From Sanderia malayensis (taxonomy: Eukaryota; Cnidaria; Scyphozoa; Semaeostomeae; Pelagiidae): 64,000 nt of DNA. The stretch's first letter is position 1; each line of letters begins with the position of its first letter. Location: positions 1,116,001 to 1,180,000 of the forward strand of contig RQOL01000618.1 of NCBI GenBank assembly GCA_013076295.1, in the 5' to 3' direction. Below the pieces are notes generated by a model, which saw nothing but the letters and a program-made list of their open reading frames with translations, made no database searches and was not told the DNA's origin. Positions 26,101-35,600 of this stretch are shown piece by piece. Position numbers and translations under genes: made by a program.

Positions 26101-29100
26101 GCAAAATCTTGAAATTTACTGTAAAATTCTTGCGGCAAACGTGACTATTAATCCATCTGTAGTGACTTATGTAACAGTATATTTTGATGCATTGTGAAAT
26201 TGTCTTGTGATTAACTCACGTGCTTGTGATTGACAAGCACGTGACACCTATCTGGCTCTTTAACACACAATTTTAACAGGCATGATTCATTCTTTATAAT
26301 CAGAGCTAAAGTTTACGCGTTTTATTTCTGGCTTCCCCGACCTCGTGACGTAACACATCTTTTTAGTGGCTTGTTCGTGCAATTTGTTAAGCAGGATTTC
26401 AAAAACATTGGATAGGGAAGTGTGCAATTGGTTCTTGCATCTAAAACGACCGCGCGTTTTGTCTTCTACACAGCGGCGCATTTATGAATCGCGCGTTAAA
26501 AGTATCCGTGAAAGGTCAGCCAAGCGAATAAAAGGTCTTTGACATCACGAAACTGCTGCATCACGCAATTATTCATTATTCCTTGTGCATTCAAATAAGC
26601 CGTGAATCGTTTATAGCTGCGTTTATTTACAGTCTGGAAACCAAATTCAATGTCACTCAAAGATACTTTTGCGTTTTAACCCCAATCGTCCAATCCCAAA
26701 CCCTGGAACATTATGACTCTTGTTAACGGGTACCCTGATCCCTGAGGTCCGTACATCCGTTCACTGAAAAAGTTGAAGCAGGATTGGAAGGGCGCATTAT
26801 AGGGTGAAAAAGTGAGTACGGTAATAGCCCTATTAAGCCCACTCCATGTTTTTGAAATTGTGAATGGTGATGAAATTTTGATTGATTAAGCCAAAAGGCT
26901 CCAAATTATTTTGCAGTTATTTTACACAAACATAATAAGCCCATCTCTCTAATAAGCAAGCCCCCTCTCTATTAAGCTCCCTCTCTAATAGACCCCCTTC
27001 TGGAATCTCAAAAATTAAATAAACCGCGTCGTGGGGCTCAATAGAGTTGTTACGGCATTTTAAATGAATCATTTGTCATTGAATTCTTACCGTATCTTCT
27101 GCTGGTTGTGGTGGCAGTTCTTGAACGGCTGTTGATATTTTGGAAAATAGTGCGGCTGGCGATTTCACGTTGGTGTGCGCCGTCTGATAAACTGGGTGGC
27201 TGTCGAAAGAAATGCTTGACGCGTACGTGGTGATGTCACTCTTGTTGTTACCTGGAAGAAATCGTCATTGACCTACATCAATTCGTGTTTAACAAATACA
27301 ATGTACGCTATCATCACAGACCGCATAGAAAATAGATAAAAGAAAGAAAGAAGAAAAGATAGAAAGACGGGATGAAAGAGGAGAAAAAAGGAGAAACAAA
27401 CCTTAAAAATATCGATTCGGGCAATCAATTTAATAATGAATTGATTGCTGAATTCCAACAATATATATGTGTTATTGGAATTTACTTGACTCTGAGGATG
27501 GTCGTTTGTTTGTACGACCGAATATATAGATTGTAGGAAAATATTAACATCGTTTTTTCCTAATGAAAATGAAGCTTCTGGTTATCATTAGAAACAAACT
27601 TACTTGACAAATGAACATCATTAAGACTGGAAGAAGGAGAAGGAAGATACGTTCTATCATCGACTGTGTCTTCGTCAGAAAGTGAGGGACTGATGTTACC
27701 AGATGATAATAAAATATCTTCATCATCCTCGCTATCAGTTTCTATTTTCACTTGAATAGCTTCTGCCTCTTTCTAAAATAAAAATTAACTATGAAGAAAA
27801 CACAACAACGACATTTCAAAGAAGCTAACTCGATCCATTCGGCTTCAAAAACGTTTCGGGAGTTCGTAGGTAATGCCCTTACGGGTTCAAAGCAAAGTAC
27901 AGCTTTTCGTCAACTATTATTTTCATGCTTTGCTTAATCTATATTGAAACCAGCAATAAGGAACCAAAGTCCTGGAACACCTGGGACTTTTGCAAGTTTT
28001 ACACGCATACTTCATCCCCCTCCCATAAACAATGCTGTCTCTGGCAACCATTGTATTCAACATCGCCGATATTCTTTTGGCACAGCAATGAGAAAAGACT
28101 GGTGCAAAAGACAACATGTTTGGGGGAGTGGGGATCGCATTCTGCTCACAGGGAACAAAGTGTGCTAAAAGACAATTCATAACTTACAAAAAACTGAAAT
28201 AAATAGAAAATACTATAAGCACAAACCTGAGTGGTGCGTTTATTCTTAACTTGGGCATATCCTTTCCAAGCGGTCCAGCATTTTAACAGCAAGCCATTGT
28301 CACAATTCCTTACATCAATGTCTTGGCTCTCACTCAATGACTCTGCATCATTTTGTGTTTCAAATTTATCCGAAGATACTGCCCTCAGCTTTTCATATTT
28401 ATCTTTCTAAAAAGAAACGTGAAGATAAATGGTTTACTTTTGCAGTATTACAATCCAACAATGCAAGTCCTCCAAAAAAAATTCGATTCGTCTCAGCAAC
28501 TCGATTTAACGATGGACAGCCTCGAACCCATGTAATGAGCATGGCTAAAATCGTGGACAAAAGTTCTTGGGACGTTTATACAAATACGAAAAAGGCTACA
28601 AGCCGTAAAATTTTTTTTTTGTGGGCAAAATACTCCACACTCCCGAAAAAATGTTGTTCTCTTAATCAAGTCCTTGTGATCCTCATGCAAAAGGAATTTT
28701 GTCGACATTGTATAAGACTGTCTCTAGAAACAACATTGTTTGGGGGAGAAGAGAAGGGGGATAAAAGATAAAGTGGCAAATGTCCCAAGACTTTTGTCCA
28801 CTATTGTATATGATGAACATATCTAGAACCGTGGCCAAAAATCCGTGTAACACTTGTAAATCTACGAAAAAATCAACCCGCCAACTTCTTTTCCCGTAGT
28901 CTTTCCCTCGACCACCACAGCCCTAAAATGACGTTGTTCGGTCCAACTCCAACTACAAAGTATTGGTGGTAATAGTAATAGCCTTTGCTGCAAATATTAT
29001 ACCTACGTCAGATTAATTACGCAATTAGCCTATTTCCTCGTGTTGTCAGTTTAAAATCAAGCAAATTTCACTCAATAAACTTTAAGCAACATTTCATTAC

Positions 29101-31471
29101 CAACTAAAAGATATCTGAAAAGATATGACAGGCAGGAGACTGTTCAAAGGAGATAATCATACCAGCGATGCAAAATTTGGTTCATGGGAAAATAAAAACA
29201 GTCGTATTTACGAAGTAAGGTTGCCAGCGTTGTCAAACACACAAGACAAATCGCCAGGGACTTTTCGTTTGCTGTATCAGCATCCCCCCTTGCTGAAGCC
29301 TTCTCGCCCACCAGGGGGGCTGTTATTCCATAAGAGAGGCTGTCAGTCAACTAAATTGCCAAGGATAATACCAAGAACTTTGGAGAAGGTGGATGTGGAA
29401 GATGAAAGCAAGAAAATCTGCTGCAACACACAAGTTCGCTCAAAGATGGCTGCACCGTTTGTTGAGAGCTGCTTGAGCAGCCAAGAAACTGAGAATGACT
29501 GGGTGCAAAGCGATTCGACGTTACCAGATTATAGCCTTATGTTCTATGATTCATCACAAATGAGGGTTTTTGATATTACAAAGGAATATCAAAATAACGA
29601 TGGTGACCAAAACAGATCAATATCTGAAGCTAAATGTGAGACATCTAGGACTCACTTTGATTGTAAAAAGAAAAGATGTTTGGATTTCAAATTTAAAATA
29701 CCACCAGAACAAAAAAGAAGGTTGATTGGGCCAAAAATATATGGAGTCAATGAAGATAAATACTTAAAATGTCTGCATGACTATGTCAAAGAGAAGTACA
29801 GCAATTTGTTAAGTGAAAAACAAAATAAAACAATAAGTAGATAGGGTATTCACAGTAGCTAACCTCTTTCTCTAATGCTTTGACAAGAATTGATACCAAT
29901 TTGTCTTTTTGTGACACAGATTTCTCCAATGTTTGAAGAAGTTTTCGCAATTTGTCCATTTCTCTTTTCATTCTGACGACTTCCGGAGATGTTTTGCTAG
30001 AAAATAAATCACCAGATTCAATTTTAATGTCGTGGAATTTATAAAATAAAAATACAACTTTATATCAAATTTAAGATTTTTTAATTATGACAAATTTATA
30101 ATTTATTATATATTATATATGACAAATTTATTTATAAGTTTGAGGTTTTCCTTTTAAGCACAAAAAATGACAAAAATAACAAGAAGAGTAAAATACAGTG
30201 ATATAAAAAACTTTTAAGTGACCTGAGAATCATTAAAAGAAGAATTTTTTGAAATAAGGGTAAATTGTACAATGATGCCATTCACATATATGGTTATTGT
30301 TAATTCTGACTAACAGTGGTTTTATTGTCATTTTGAGAAAAATCTACAATGTTACTACTGTGGGAAGAATTTTCAAAAAGGTCACTCTATTTTAATAATA
30401 ATAAATAAATTATAAAAATTTCAAATTCATTACCTAATTTGCTGAATGGCTTTGAGGTGTTTTTCTTCAATTGAGCTTTGAAATATAGAGAACTCATTCT
30501 GTGAGAAAAATAATGACCAATTGGTTAATTTATTACCAAACATCTTCTATAGTTTGCAAATTTCAAAACTGCAATTAATTTCAAGCAGTGACTAATAAGA
30601 AATGGGCTTTTAGGCCTTGAACACATTCCCAAACAATTTGTCTTCAAAATTCTTGCGAATGGAAGAATGTCGTGAAATATTGTGTTGTGACTTAGTCATC
30701 TGTTCATAAATTCACGCAGTTGTAGATTACTTTATTAATGAAAAAAAGTTAGAAACATTGATTGGCAAGTGTTGGCTAGTTTGAAGCGCATGATTTGGCG
30801 AACAAGAATAAAAATGGAGGTTTTATAGATTCGAAAACCAAACCAGCAAAAGCCACGAGACAAACTTTCCAGTGTTACTACATATATTTATTTACAAAGC
30901 ACGGACTGGAAAAGTCTCAAAAGTACCAAAATTGAATCGATATTTTAGTGAACAAAATCCCAGCTTAGCTTGGCTTTTTTAGTTTGCCACGGCCCAAAAT
31001 ACAATGGGTACAAAATTTGCCAATCAAAATAGTCGTGCGGTCGGTAGACATTTTTATCTTCAAACAAATGATCAAACTTCTCTTCTCTTCTCCGAATCAA
31101 AACACGTTTGAATCGTTCAAAACGGTTGGGAAAGGGGAGATTTGAAAGCATGAAGCCTAATTACTTCATACTTTTACCGAAATAACCAAAATTTCCCCGC
31201 AAGACCCACTGAACGTATCAAATTGAAAACATTTTATCAAATCTCTTCGTCGTCTTCGTTTATTTCGGTCGTTTTTCATGACTGATTTTGCACTCGATTC
31301 TTCCAGAGAGACAATAAAACAAGTTCTTCAACGCGCGTGTATCATACTCACAAGGACATTTGTTTTTAGCTCCTTGAGCCAGCGATCCATCAAGCCATCG
31401 ATCCGTTCTATATGTTTATATTTATACGTGGAATGTTCTTCCAGAATCTCAACTACTTCTTTGGCCGCCAT
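16626..31471 (-). CDS. Coiled-coil C2H2 zinc-finger transcription factor with three alternative terminal exons
   Basis: Eight shared exons run 31471-31352 (ATG, MAAKEVVEILEEH), 30498-30434, 29996-29864, 28406-28227, 27772-27604, 27251-27091, 23345-23118 and 22733-22226. They encode 521 complete codons plus one base. The first about 110 residues are predicted helix/coiled coil (heptad-like MKREMDKLRKLLQTLEKSV), a probable oligomerisation region. A segment with LLLKCWTAWKGYAQVKNKR follows, then an acidic Ser-rich stretch, a basic patch (HKKRRKTDK, likely nuclear localisation) and a disordered Ser/Thr/Gln region. The last shared donor (GCTG, then GTGAGT at 22225) is phase 1. It fits three downstream acceptors of the same phase at 20412, 18274 and 17125. 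Each leads to a zinc-finger exon ending in its own stop, predicting proteins of about 672, 670 and 687 aa. No BTB, SCAN or KRAB domain was seen. Two intronless genes are nested antisense in its introns. Confidence 0.85.
17515..17762. repeat. 41-bp tandem repeat, about 6 copies
   Basis: A 41-bp unit beginning at AGTATGATACAGG recurs at 17521, 17562, 17603, 17644, 17685 and 17726. The copies differ at only a few positions (TTCAATGCCC against CTCAATGCCT). It lies between zinc-finger cassettes beta and gamma, just past the likely cleavage region of cassette beta. Confidence 0.95.
17793..17798 (-). promoter_or_regulatory. Candidate polyadenylation signal for cassette beta
   Basis: AATAAA on the minus strand, about 28 bases after the cassette beta stop codon, which would give a very short 3'UTR. 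A second AATAAA lies at 17513-17508, past the tandem repeat. No equally clear signal was found after cassettes alpha or gamma. Confidence 0.45.
17826..18274 (-). CDS. Alternative last exon beta: C2HC plus three C2H2 fingers
   Basis: Acceptor ATTTTCAG before GCGGTCAG, phase 1, ending at TGA (17828-17826). It encodes a degenerate C2HC finger (CPVC...HLESC), then CDVCGKFF...HINTVH, CPVCGKGF...HLVLH and CFQCQKGF...HMKTFH, and a short Arg/Gly tail. The architecture matches cassette alpha finger for finger, including the shared KKYLEDHI/KRYLEDHI helix in finger two and the six bases GCGGTC at the splice junction. This indicates exon duplication. Confidence 0.87.
19958..20412 (-). CDS. Alternative last exon alpha: C2HC plus three C2H2 fingers
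   Basis: Acceptor TTGCTTTCAAG before GCGGTCGTCG, phase 1, ending at TGA (19960-19958). Fingers: C2HC CDNCSRAF...HSC, then CKDCGKTF...HILSVH, CDVCTKGF...HMLVH and CQLCGKSF...HGSRFH, with a canonical HTGDKPYQC linker. An acidic tail (EDGSQDATIE) follows. It is the cassette closest to the common exons and so needs no skipping to be used. Confidence 0.87.
23930..24111 (-). mobile_element. tRNA-derived SINE-like element with hairpin 3' region
   Basis: Read on the minus strand, 24110-24040 resembles a tRNA gene. It has an A-box-like TGGCGAAGTGGTTGG, a B-box-like GGATCGATTCC and a CCA at the end of the tRNA-like part. A (TTGAAGTTGAG)n spacer follows, then a body with a strong hairpin: 18-base arms at 23954-23971 and 23980-23997 that pair apart from two G:U pairs, with an 8-base loop. 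This is the layout of a Pol III tRNA-SINE. It lies in the large intron of the zinc-finger gene. Ends and any target duplication were not fixed. Confidence 0.55.
24995..25879 (+). CDS. TspO/MBR-like (tryptophan-rich sensory protein-like) polytopic membrane protein, intronless, nested
   Basis: A 294-aa protein with about eight hydrophobic segments: residues 5-25, 45-65, 85-105, 110-130, 155-180, 190-210, 220-240 and 250-270. After the first segment comes ITPASSTFALWAFIYLYQ, which resembles the ITPAG..F.IWG.IYL signature of TspO-like bacterial proteins and their metazoan relatives. It ends in a basic cytosolic tail (RNEKRHANYGFNLKYIVRR). The frame is open upstream to 24869, but the first methionine codon is 24995 (MQKLKAAVIIANF). 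It lies on the opposite strand in the zinc-finger gene intron between exons 27251-27091 and 23345-23118, and has no introns. Codon use is more GC-rich than the surroundings, which supports a real gene. Substrate unknown (porphyrin or sterol binding is only the family precedent). Confidence 0.6.
   Translation: MQKLKAAVIIANFLIFVAVLIFGQLSRKPSKLFPVSTGDVSDKFPTQITPASSTFALWAFIYLYQAAWTIYSLSFMCRGDGDKILPAWFYVSYSIANISNICWLIVWSREHVALSFAILALIGISLEIALYFAMTGLYTYLNEFPKKDALPNRVDVWCVRALVQNGVIFYTAWVSIATCLNFCIALQYEMGVDASVAANCTLAVLLLIICIWFALENTLFEKYTRFVFVEYIVLIVGLAGIIKKQWSVGESSATFVIILLILSSILLIARLVIIARNEKRHANYGFNLKYIVRR
26216..26244. other. Perfect hairpin containing two CACGTG E-boxes
   Basis: TCACGTGCTTGT and ACAAGCACGTGA pair perfectly (12 bp) around a GATTG loop. 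Each arm contains CACGTG. It lies about 340 bp downstream of the TspO-like gene and inside an intron of the zinc-finger gene. It could be a bHLH site pair, an RNA structure or chance. Confidence 0.6.
28620..28765. repeat. Dispersed repeat copy, related to 2940-3100
   Basis: Shares GTTGTTCTCTTAATCAAG, TCATGCAAAAGGAATTTTGT and an AACAACATTGTTTGGGGGAG terminus with the HEATR1 intron copy and with 28100-28140. It lies in the zinc-finger gene intron between exons 29996-29864 and 28406-28227. Boundaries are uncertain. Confidence 0.4.
29125..29844 (+). CDS. Unknown 239-aa intronless protein nested antisense in the zinc-finger gene
   Basis: Open from a clear ATG (GATATGACAGG) to TAG. It has a disordered N-terminal two thirds with Pro-rich and Ser-rich stretches, then a compact basic segment (about residues 195-230: FKIPPEQKRRLIGPKIYGV followed by a helix YLKCLHDYVKEKYSNLL). 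No family recognised, no membrane segment or signal peptide. It lies in the intron between zinc-finger gene exons 29996-29864 and 28406-28227. Its stop is only 19 bases from the antisense exon, so its 3'UTR must overlap that exon. The AATAAA inside its last codons may be too early to serve as its own signal. Probably a real lineage-specific gene; a chance frame is not excluded. Confidence 0.45.
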   Translation: MTGRRLFKGDNHTSDAKFGSWENKNSRIYEVRLPALSNTQDKSPGTFRLLYQHPPLLKPSRPPGGLLFHKRGCQSTKLPRIIPRTLEKVDVEDESKKICCNTQVRSKMAAPFVESCLSSQETENDWVQSDSTLPDYSLMFYDSSQMRVFDITKEYQNNDGDQNRSISEAKCETSRTHFDCKKKRCLDFKFKIPPEQKRRLIGPKIYGVNEDKYLKCLHDYVKEKYSNLLSEKQNKTISR

Positions 31472-32633
31472 TCTTCTTCTTCGATATGATAATCAGCATT
31501 CAAATTTCAAAACACATTTTACGGCTACTTCTAAAACACGGAACTCAAACGTAAAGCGAAGCAAAAAAGTACAGGATGGAATAACAATCTTAAACATTTA
31601 AACGATATAGTGAACTTTTCAAAATAGCATACAATCTCCGATTCAATTGTTTGCTTCGCATTTTGACAACCCATTCAGTGTATTTTGTTAAACATTTTTG
31701 ATTCGCTCTCCGTTCCGTGTTTTAGAAGTAGCCAAAAAACTTTGCGATCCCAACATCACAACTGTGAAAGTTGCAGTTGAGATTAATCAAGACATAAAAT
31801 GGTTGTCTGCGCATGCTCGAACGTTTTTGCGAGAAAGCGCTCGGAATCACAAATTTCATCTTTCAAGGGGCCCAGCCCAGAATCACAAAAGATTCTTCTT
31901 TTTCCACATCCATTGACACCTGCATTCTTCTTCTTTCATAATAATTCAGTTTGCAGCTGAAGAAATGCCATTGTCAACCATGTCATGTACATGGCAGATA
32001 CAAATCGTGTAGAAGATTCTTGTTCGTGAAGAAGAGCATCCATCTTCTTCTATCAAAACCACCATCCGCTAGGCCACAACATATCCATGAGGAGACAGAA
32101 AATCACATCAGAACTGTGAAAAAATCACAATTTAGCTGTGAAAAAGCCGGGGGAAGCTCACAATTTGACTTGTGACAAAATTTGCTTTACAGAAACAGAT
32201 CAGATTGAAGTCAAGCATTATTGACAATACCAATATTGCGTATTGTGTACATATCTATATATATTTACAGTCATTTCTCCAGAGCAAAAACATTTAGAAA
32301 AGCATATAAACATAATAATAATATCGTGTCTGTCTGCAACTGGAAGCTTGATACCAGCCATGTACTCTTGAGTGCATAATAAACGTATACAATCTTCCCT
32401 TGCATGTATCAATTACTGAAAAACCTCCCGTTTATTATGCGCACAAAGCGCCCGTGCGTGACCATAACATTGATTGTTTCTACATAATATTTTTTTAGTT
32501 TAGATACTTTCTATTCTACAAACAGCACATTGAACACATTTCTTTTGCGAGCTCAAAGTGACATCCAAGATACTTTAGGAAGTTGTTATATATACGAGCA
32601 CTTATATCTAGAATATTTTTCGCATTGTATCGT
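31472..32633. other. Spacer between the PHF24-like gene 3' end and the zinc-finger gene start
   Basis: Head-to-tail spacing of 1.16 kb. It should contain the zinc-finger gene promoter. The 31523-31733 inverted repeat lies directly upstream of the start. No ORF is supported. Confidence 0.55.
31523..31733. repeat. Inverted-repeat element (22-bp perfect ends) upstream of the zinc-finger gene start
   Basis: GGCTACTTCTAAAACACGGA plus AC (31523-31544) is exactly reversed at 31712-31733. The 211-bp span has no coding potential and begins about 50 bp upstream of the ATG. Likely a small MITE or relic in the promoter or 5'UTR. Confidence 0.65.
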
Positions 32634-35600
32634 TCATTTAGTTTCCTTGCTTTGACCTCTTCCGTTCAACAAAGCTGGCATAGGCATGTTAGGCCTAGAT
32701 CCAATAATACATATTGCTTCATTCTCCAGATATTCTTGCCAATCGACATACCTGTGGGTGAGATGCAAAATTTCAGATATAAAAGCCAAAAAGATGGGAA
32801 TTGGGGACTTTGGGAACAGAGATGACCCCAAAATGCAGGGGAAGTGCCTCCAATTTAAATTTCGCCAAGACTGGGTGTGGTCAAAGCACGTTTTAACAAC
32901 TTGTGCCGCATTGTGATCGACTTTGCAAACTATCTTTGTCGCTATCGTCAAGGTTAAATTTTGTCTGAGTCATAGAATTGGGAGAACCTAATTCTACGCT
33001 TAGCTGAAGCCAATTGGCAGTGCAGTGATTGTCCCCCCCCCCCATGACGTATAAAACAGTTAAAAAGTAGTCGTTCCCCAGTTGTGAACTACCTTATATG
33101 TCACACGAATGGTCGTGGTGTTATTAAGTATAAAGCATCGCAATAAGGGTATTGATAGTCTTGTCTTGTAATTTAGCGGTATGGTCTTGTTGTGTAACAT
33201 TAAAGAGTAATTCAAGCAAGCAGGTCTGTGAGAAAGACATGGGTCTGCGTCATACTTGTTTGCATCAACATCAGCTTCCATAACGAGCATGGCATGATTA
33301 TGCGCATGACTTTCGATAGTTGAACGCTGAGAAGATAAGTTCGATTTATTTACTGGTTTTCGTCCATTTACTGGTTTGCTGGAAAAAGAAACAAATAACT
33401 CAAATATTCCTTCATTTCTTTTCATTGAAATGGCCTATTCTACATTTCCCAATACTCTAGAGCGGCAAAATATTCTTGGGTACAGGCCTTCATATTCTAC
33501 TACTATGGAAGAGCCCCTGCGTTACGACTGAACACCCTATTCCGCTATCGCCATGGGCGGTCTGGCCCGGGTGGCAAAGTGGCGATCGCCAAACGGGCCT
33601 TCGAATTTTTAACGTAAACTAAAACTACGGGCCCTTTTCGAAAACTTGGACCACCCTAAACCGGGCCCCTTTGGTTTGCCAGCCACCCTGCAATTGTGAT
33701 GCCAGACCGTCCCTGGCTATCGCTGAATCCAATATGATCCCTACACCTTTCCCTATGGGGGTCTGGGGGACTATGGAAACAGTGGGCACGGGGCCCCGAA
33801 ATCGTTAGTGCTGTCCCAAACTTTTGGGTATTGCAATGCAATATGCAAGACTGTAAGTGTTGATCGGCATGGTAGAAGAGACATTATTAATTCATTTCAT
33901 ACTGAAGTGAATTATTTAGAAAAAGAGTTTTTAGAAAGAAGTTGAGACACAAACCCTGACATCAGTGGCAAAGAAAGTTTGCAAAACCAGTCATTGTAGA
34001 CCTTCTGTGCTTCGAAAGCAGTTATCTTTCCGTCTTTGTCGACATCTAATGCGCTGAATTTCTCCCTTGCATTTGCCACTTCCTTCGGTGACAAAAGGTG
34101 AACAAGGTCTTTCTGAAATAATATAATACAACAACATAAGTGAAATTGTTTGTTTGTTGTTTGTTCGAGAATGGAATAACTTCATCTCTGCATCGTGGTG
34201 GAGTGAGAGAAAATCAATCCAGCACGATGTCGAGATAATGTGGTGCAAACTCTATCCCTCGATGACAATGAGAAAGAGCTCTACTCCTTCATAATGATGA
34301 AGGAGATAGACCCACCCCTCTGCAGCAAGGAAGAAGAGAGCTCCATTTTAAACCTGCATATAAACGAGGGTGGGTGATATATTATATAACTTAGTGGCCA
34401 ACCTTCTCTCGAGTTCTCAGAATCTTGACAGTCTCGTGATTGAGAAACTCCCACCAATCTATCGTTCCTGTTACATCACGGTCAATAATTTTGAACTGAA
34501 AACAAGAAAACAATAACAAAGTAAACATCATTACCAAAGTAATACTCCTGCAAAGTAAATTGTTCTTCTCAGCCAGCACCTTTGGCAAATTATGCAAATT
34601 TGGCAAAGACTCGAACTTATTTTTAAAGACTATCGTAGATATTGATGTACACACTTTTGTTAAAAGAATATAGATTATCAGAATTGAAGAAGCTCAAATT
34701 CTCTAAAATGCTCGAGATAGCAAGTTGTTCGAGATAGAGTTCGAGATAACGAGAAAAAAGTGTGCGCGTACACAAATAATGGAAGTACCAAGCGTCATAA
34801 TAAGTACGTGTCGTGGTAGTGTATACCTCATCCTCGGCAAGATTTCTTAGATCTTTCGGTAAGGTTTCTTTTGTTTCCTTCCTATACTTCCTTTCTCGAT
34901 ATTTTATGTATTCCTCCAAGGATATTTGAGTATCTGTAACAATGAAGCTGCTTATAATAAACATTATCAAATAAAACATCTTCAAGTAACACTCAATGGC
35001 CCCTGAAGTTACACGTTCGTGTAATGCTGAGAAGATGAGTAAGATAGAAGAGGTGAGTATAACAAAGCAGTTTGAGCTTACCTTGATTAGTGTCGTAGTC
35101 ATCAAATCGATCCATGATATCATGCATTTCGTCTTCCTTTAGCAGCAGCGATAAGTTGCTCTAAAAGTCAGAGGAATGTCAGAGAATGTCTCAGAGGAAA
35201 TTTCAGTGAAAAAGTCTTATAAACGAAGGCCTTCACATTCCACGAACTTTCAAAGAGCTTTGCGTCATGATTTTTCAACTAGCTGCTCCGTGGTTCAATT
35301 TACCCTTGTGGTGGCTGAACTAAATATCTTGTTTTGTTGAGATTTACACTGAATCTCAACAAAACAAGGTATCCTTTTTGCTTCCCTCAAAGTTCGCTAA
35401 TAAAGACAGCCTTCAACATTACCCGCCTTTTATTTTATCAGAAACTTGAATCAGTAGTTAGTATTAAAAGCTTCTAAATTAGTAGCACAGGATTCTGAAT
35501 TGGTTCCTTACTTTCGGGACCTAAGTTACCTTGTTTTGAAGCTGAGTACTTTTGAAAGGATATGGCTAGACCCAAATCGTCACGAAAAAACCCATGCACA

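Noticed and set aside
28337..28771. A 144-aa plus-strand frame
   Set aside because: Overlaps the antisense zinc-finger gene exon 28406-28227 and a dispersed repeat; low-complexity composition.
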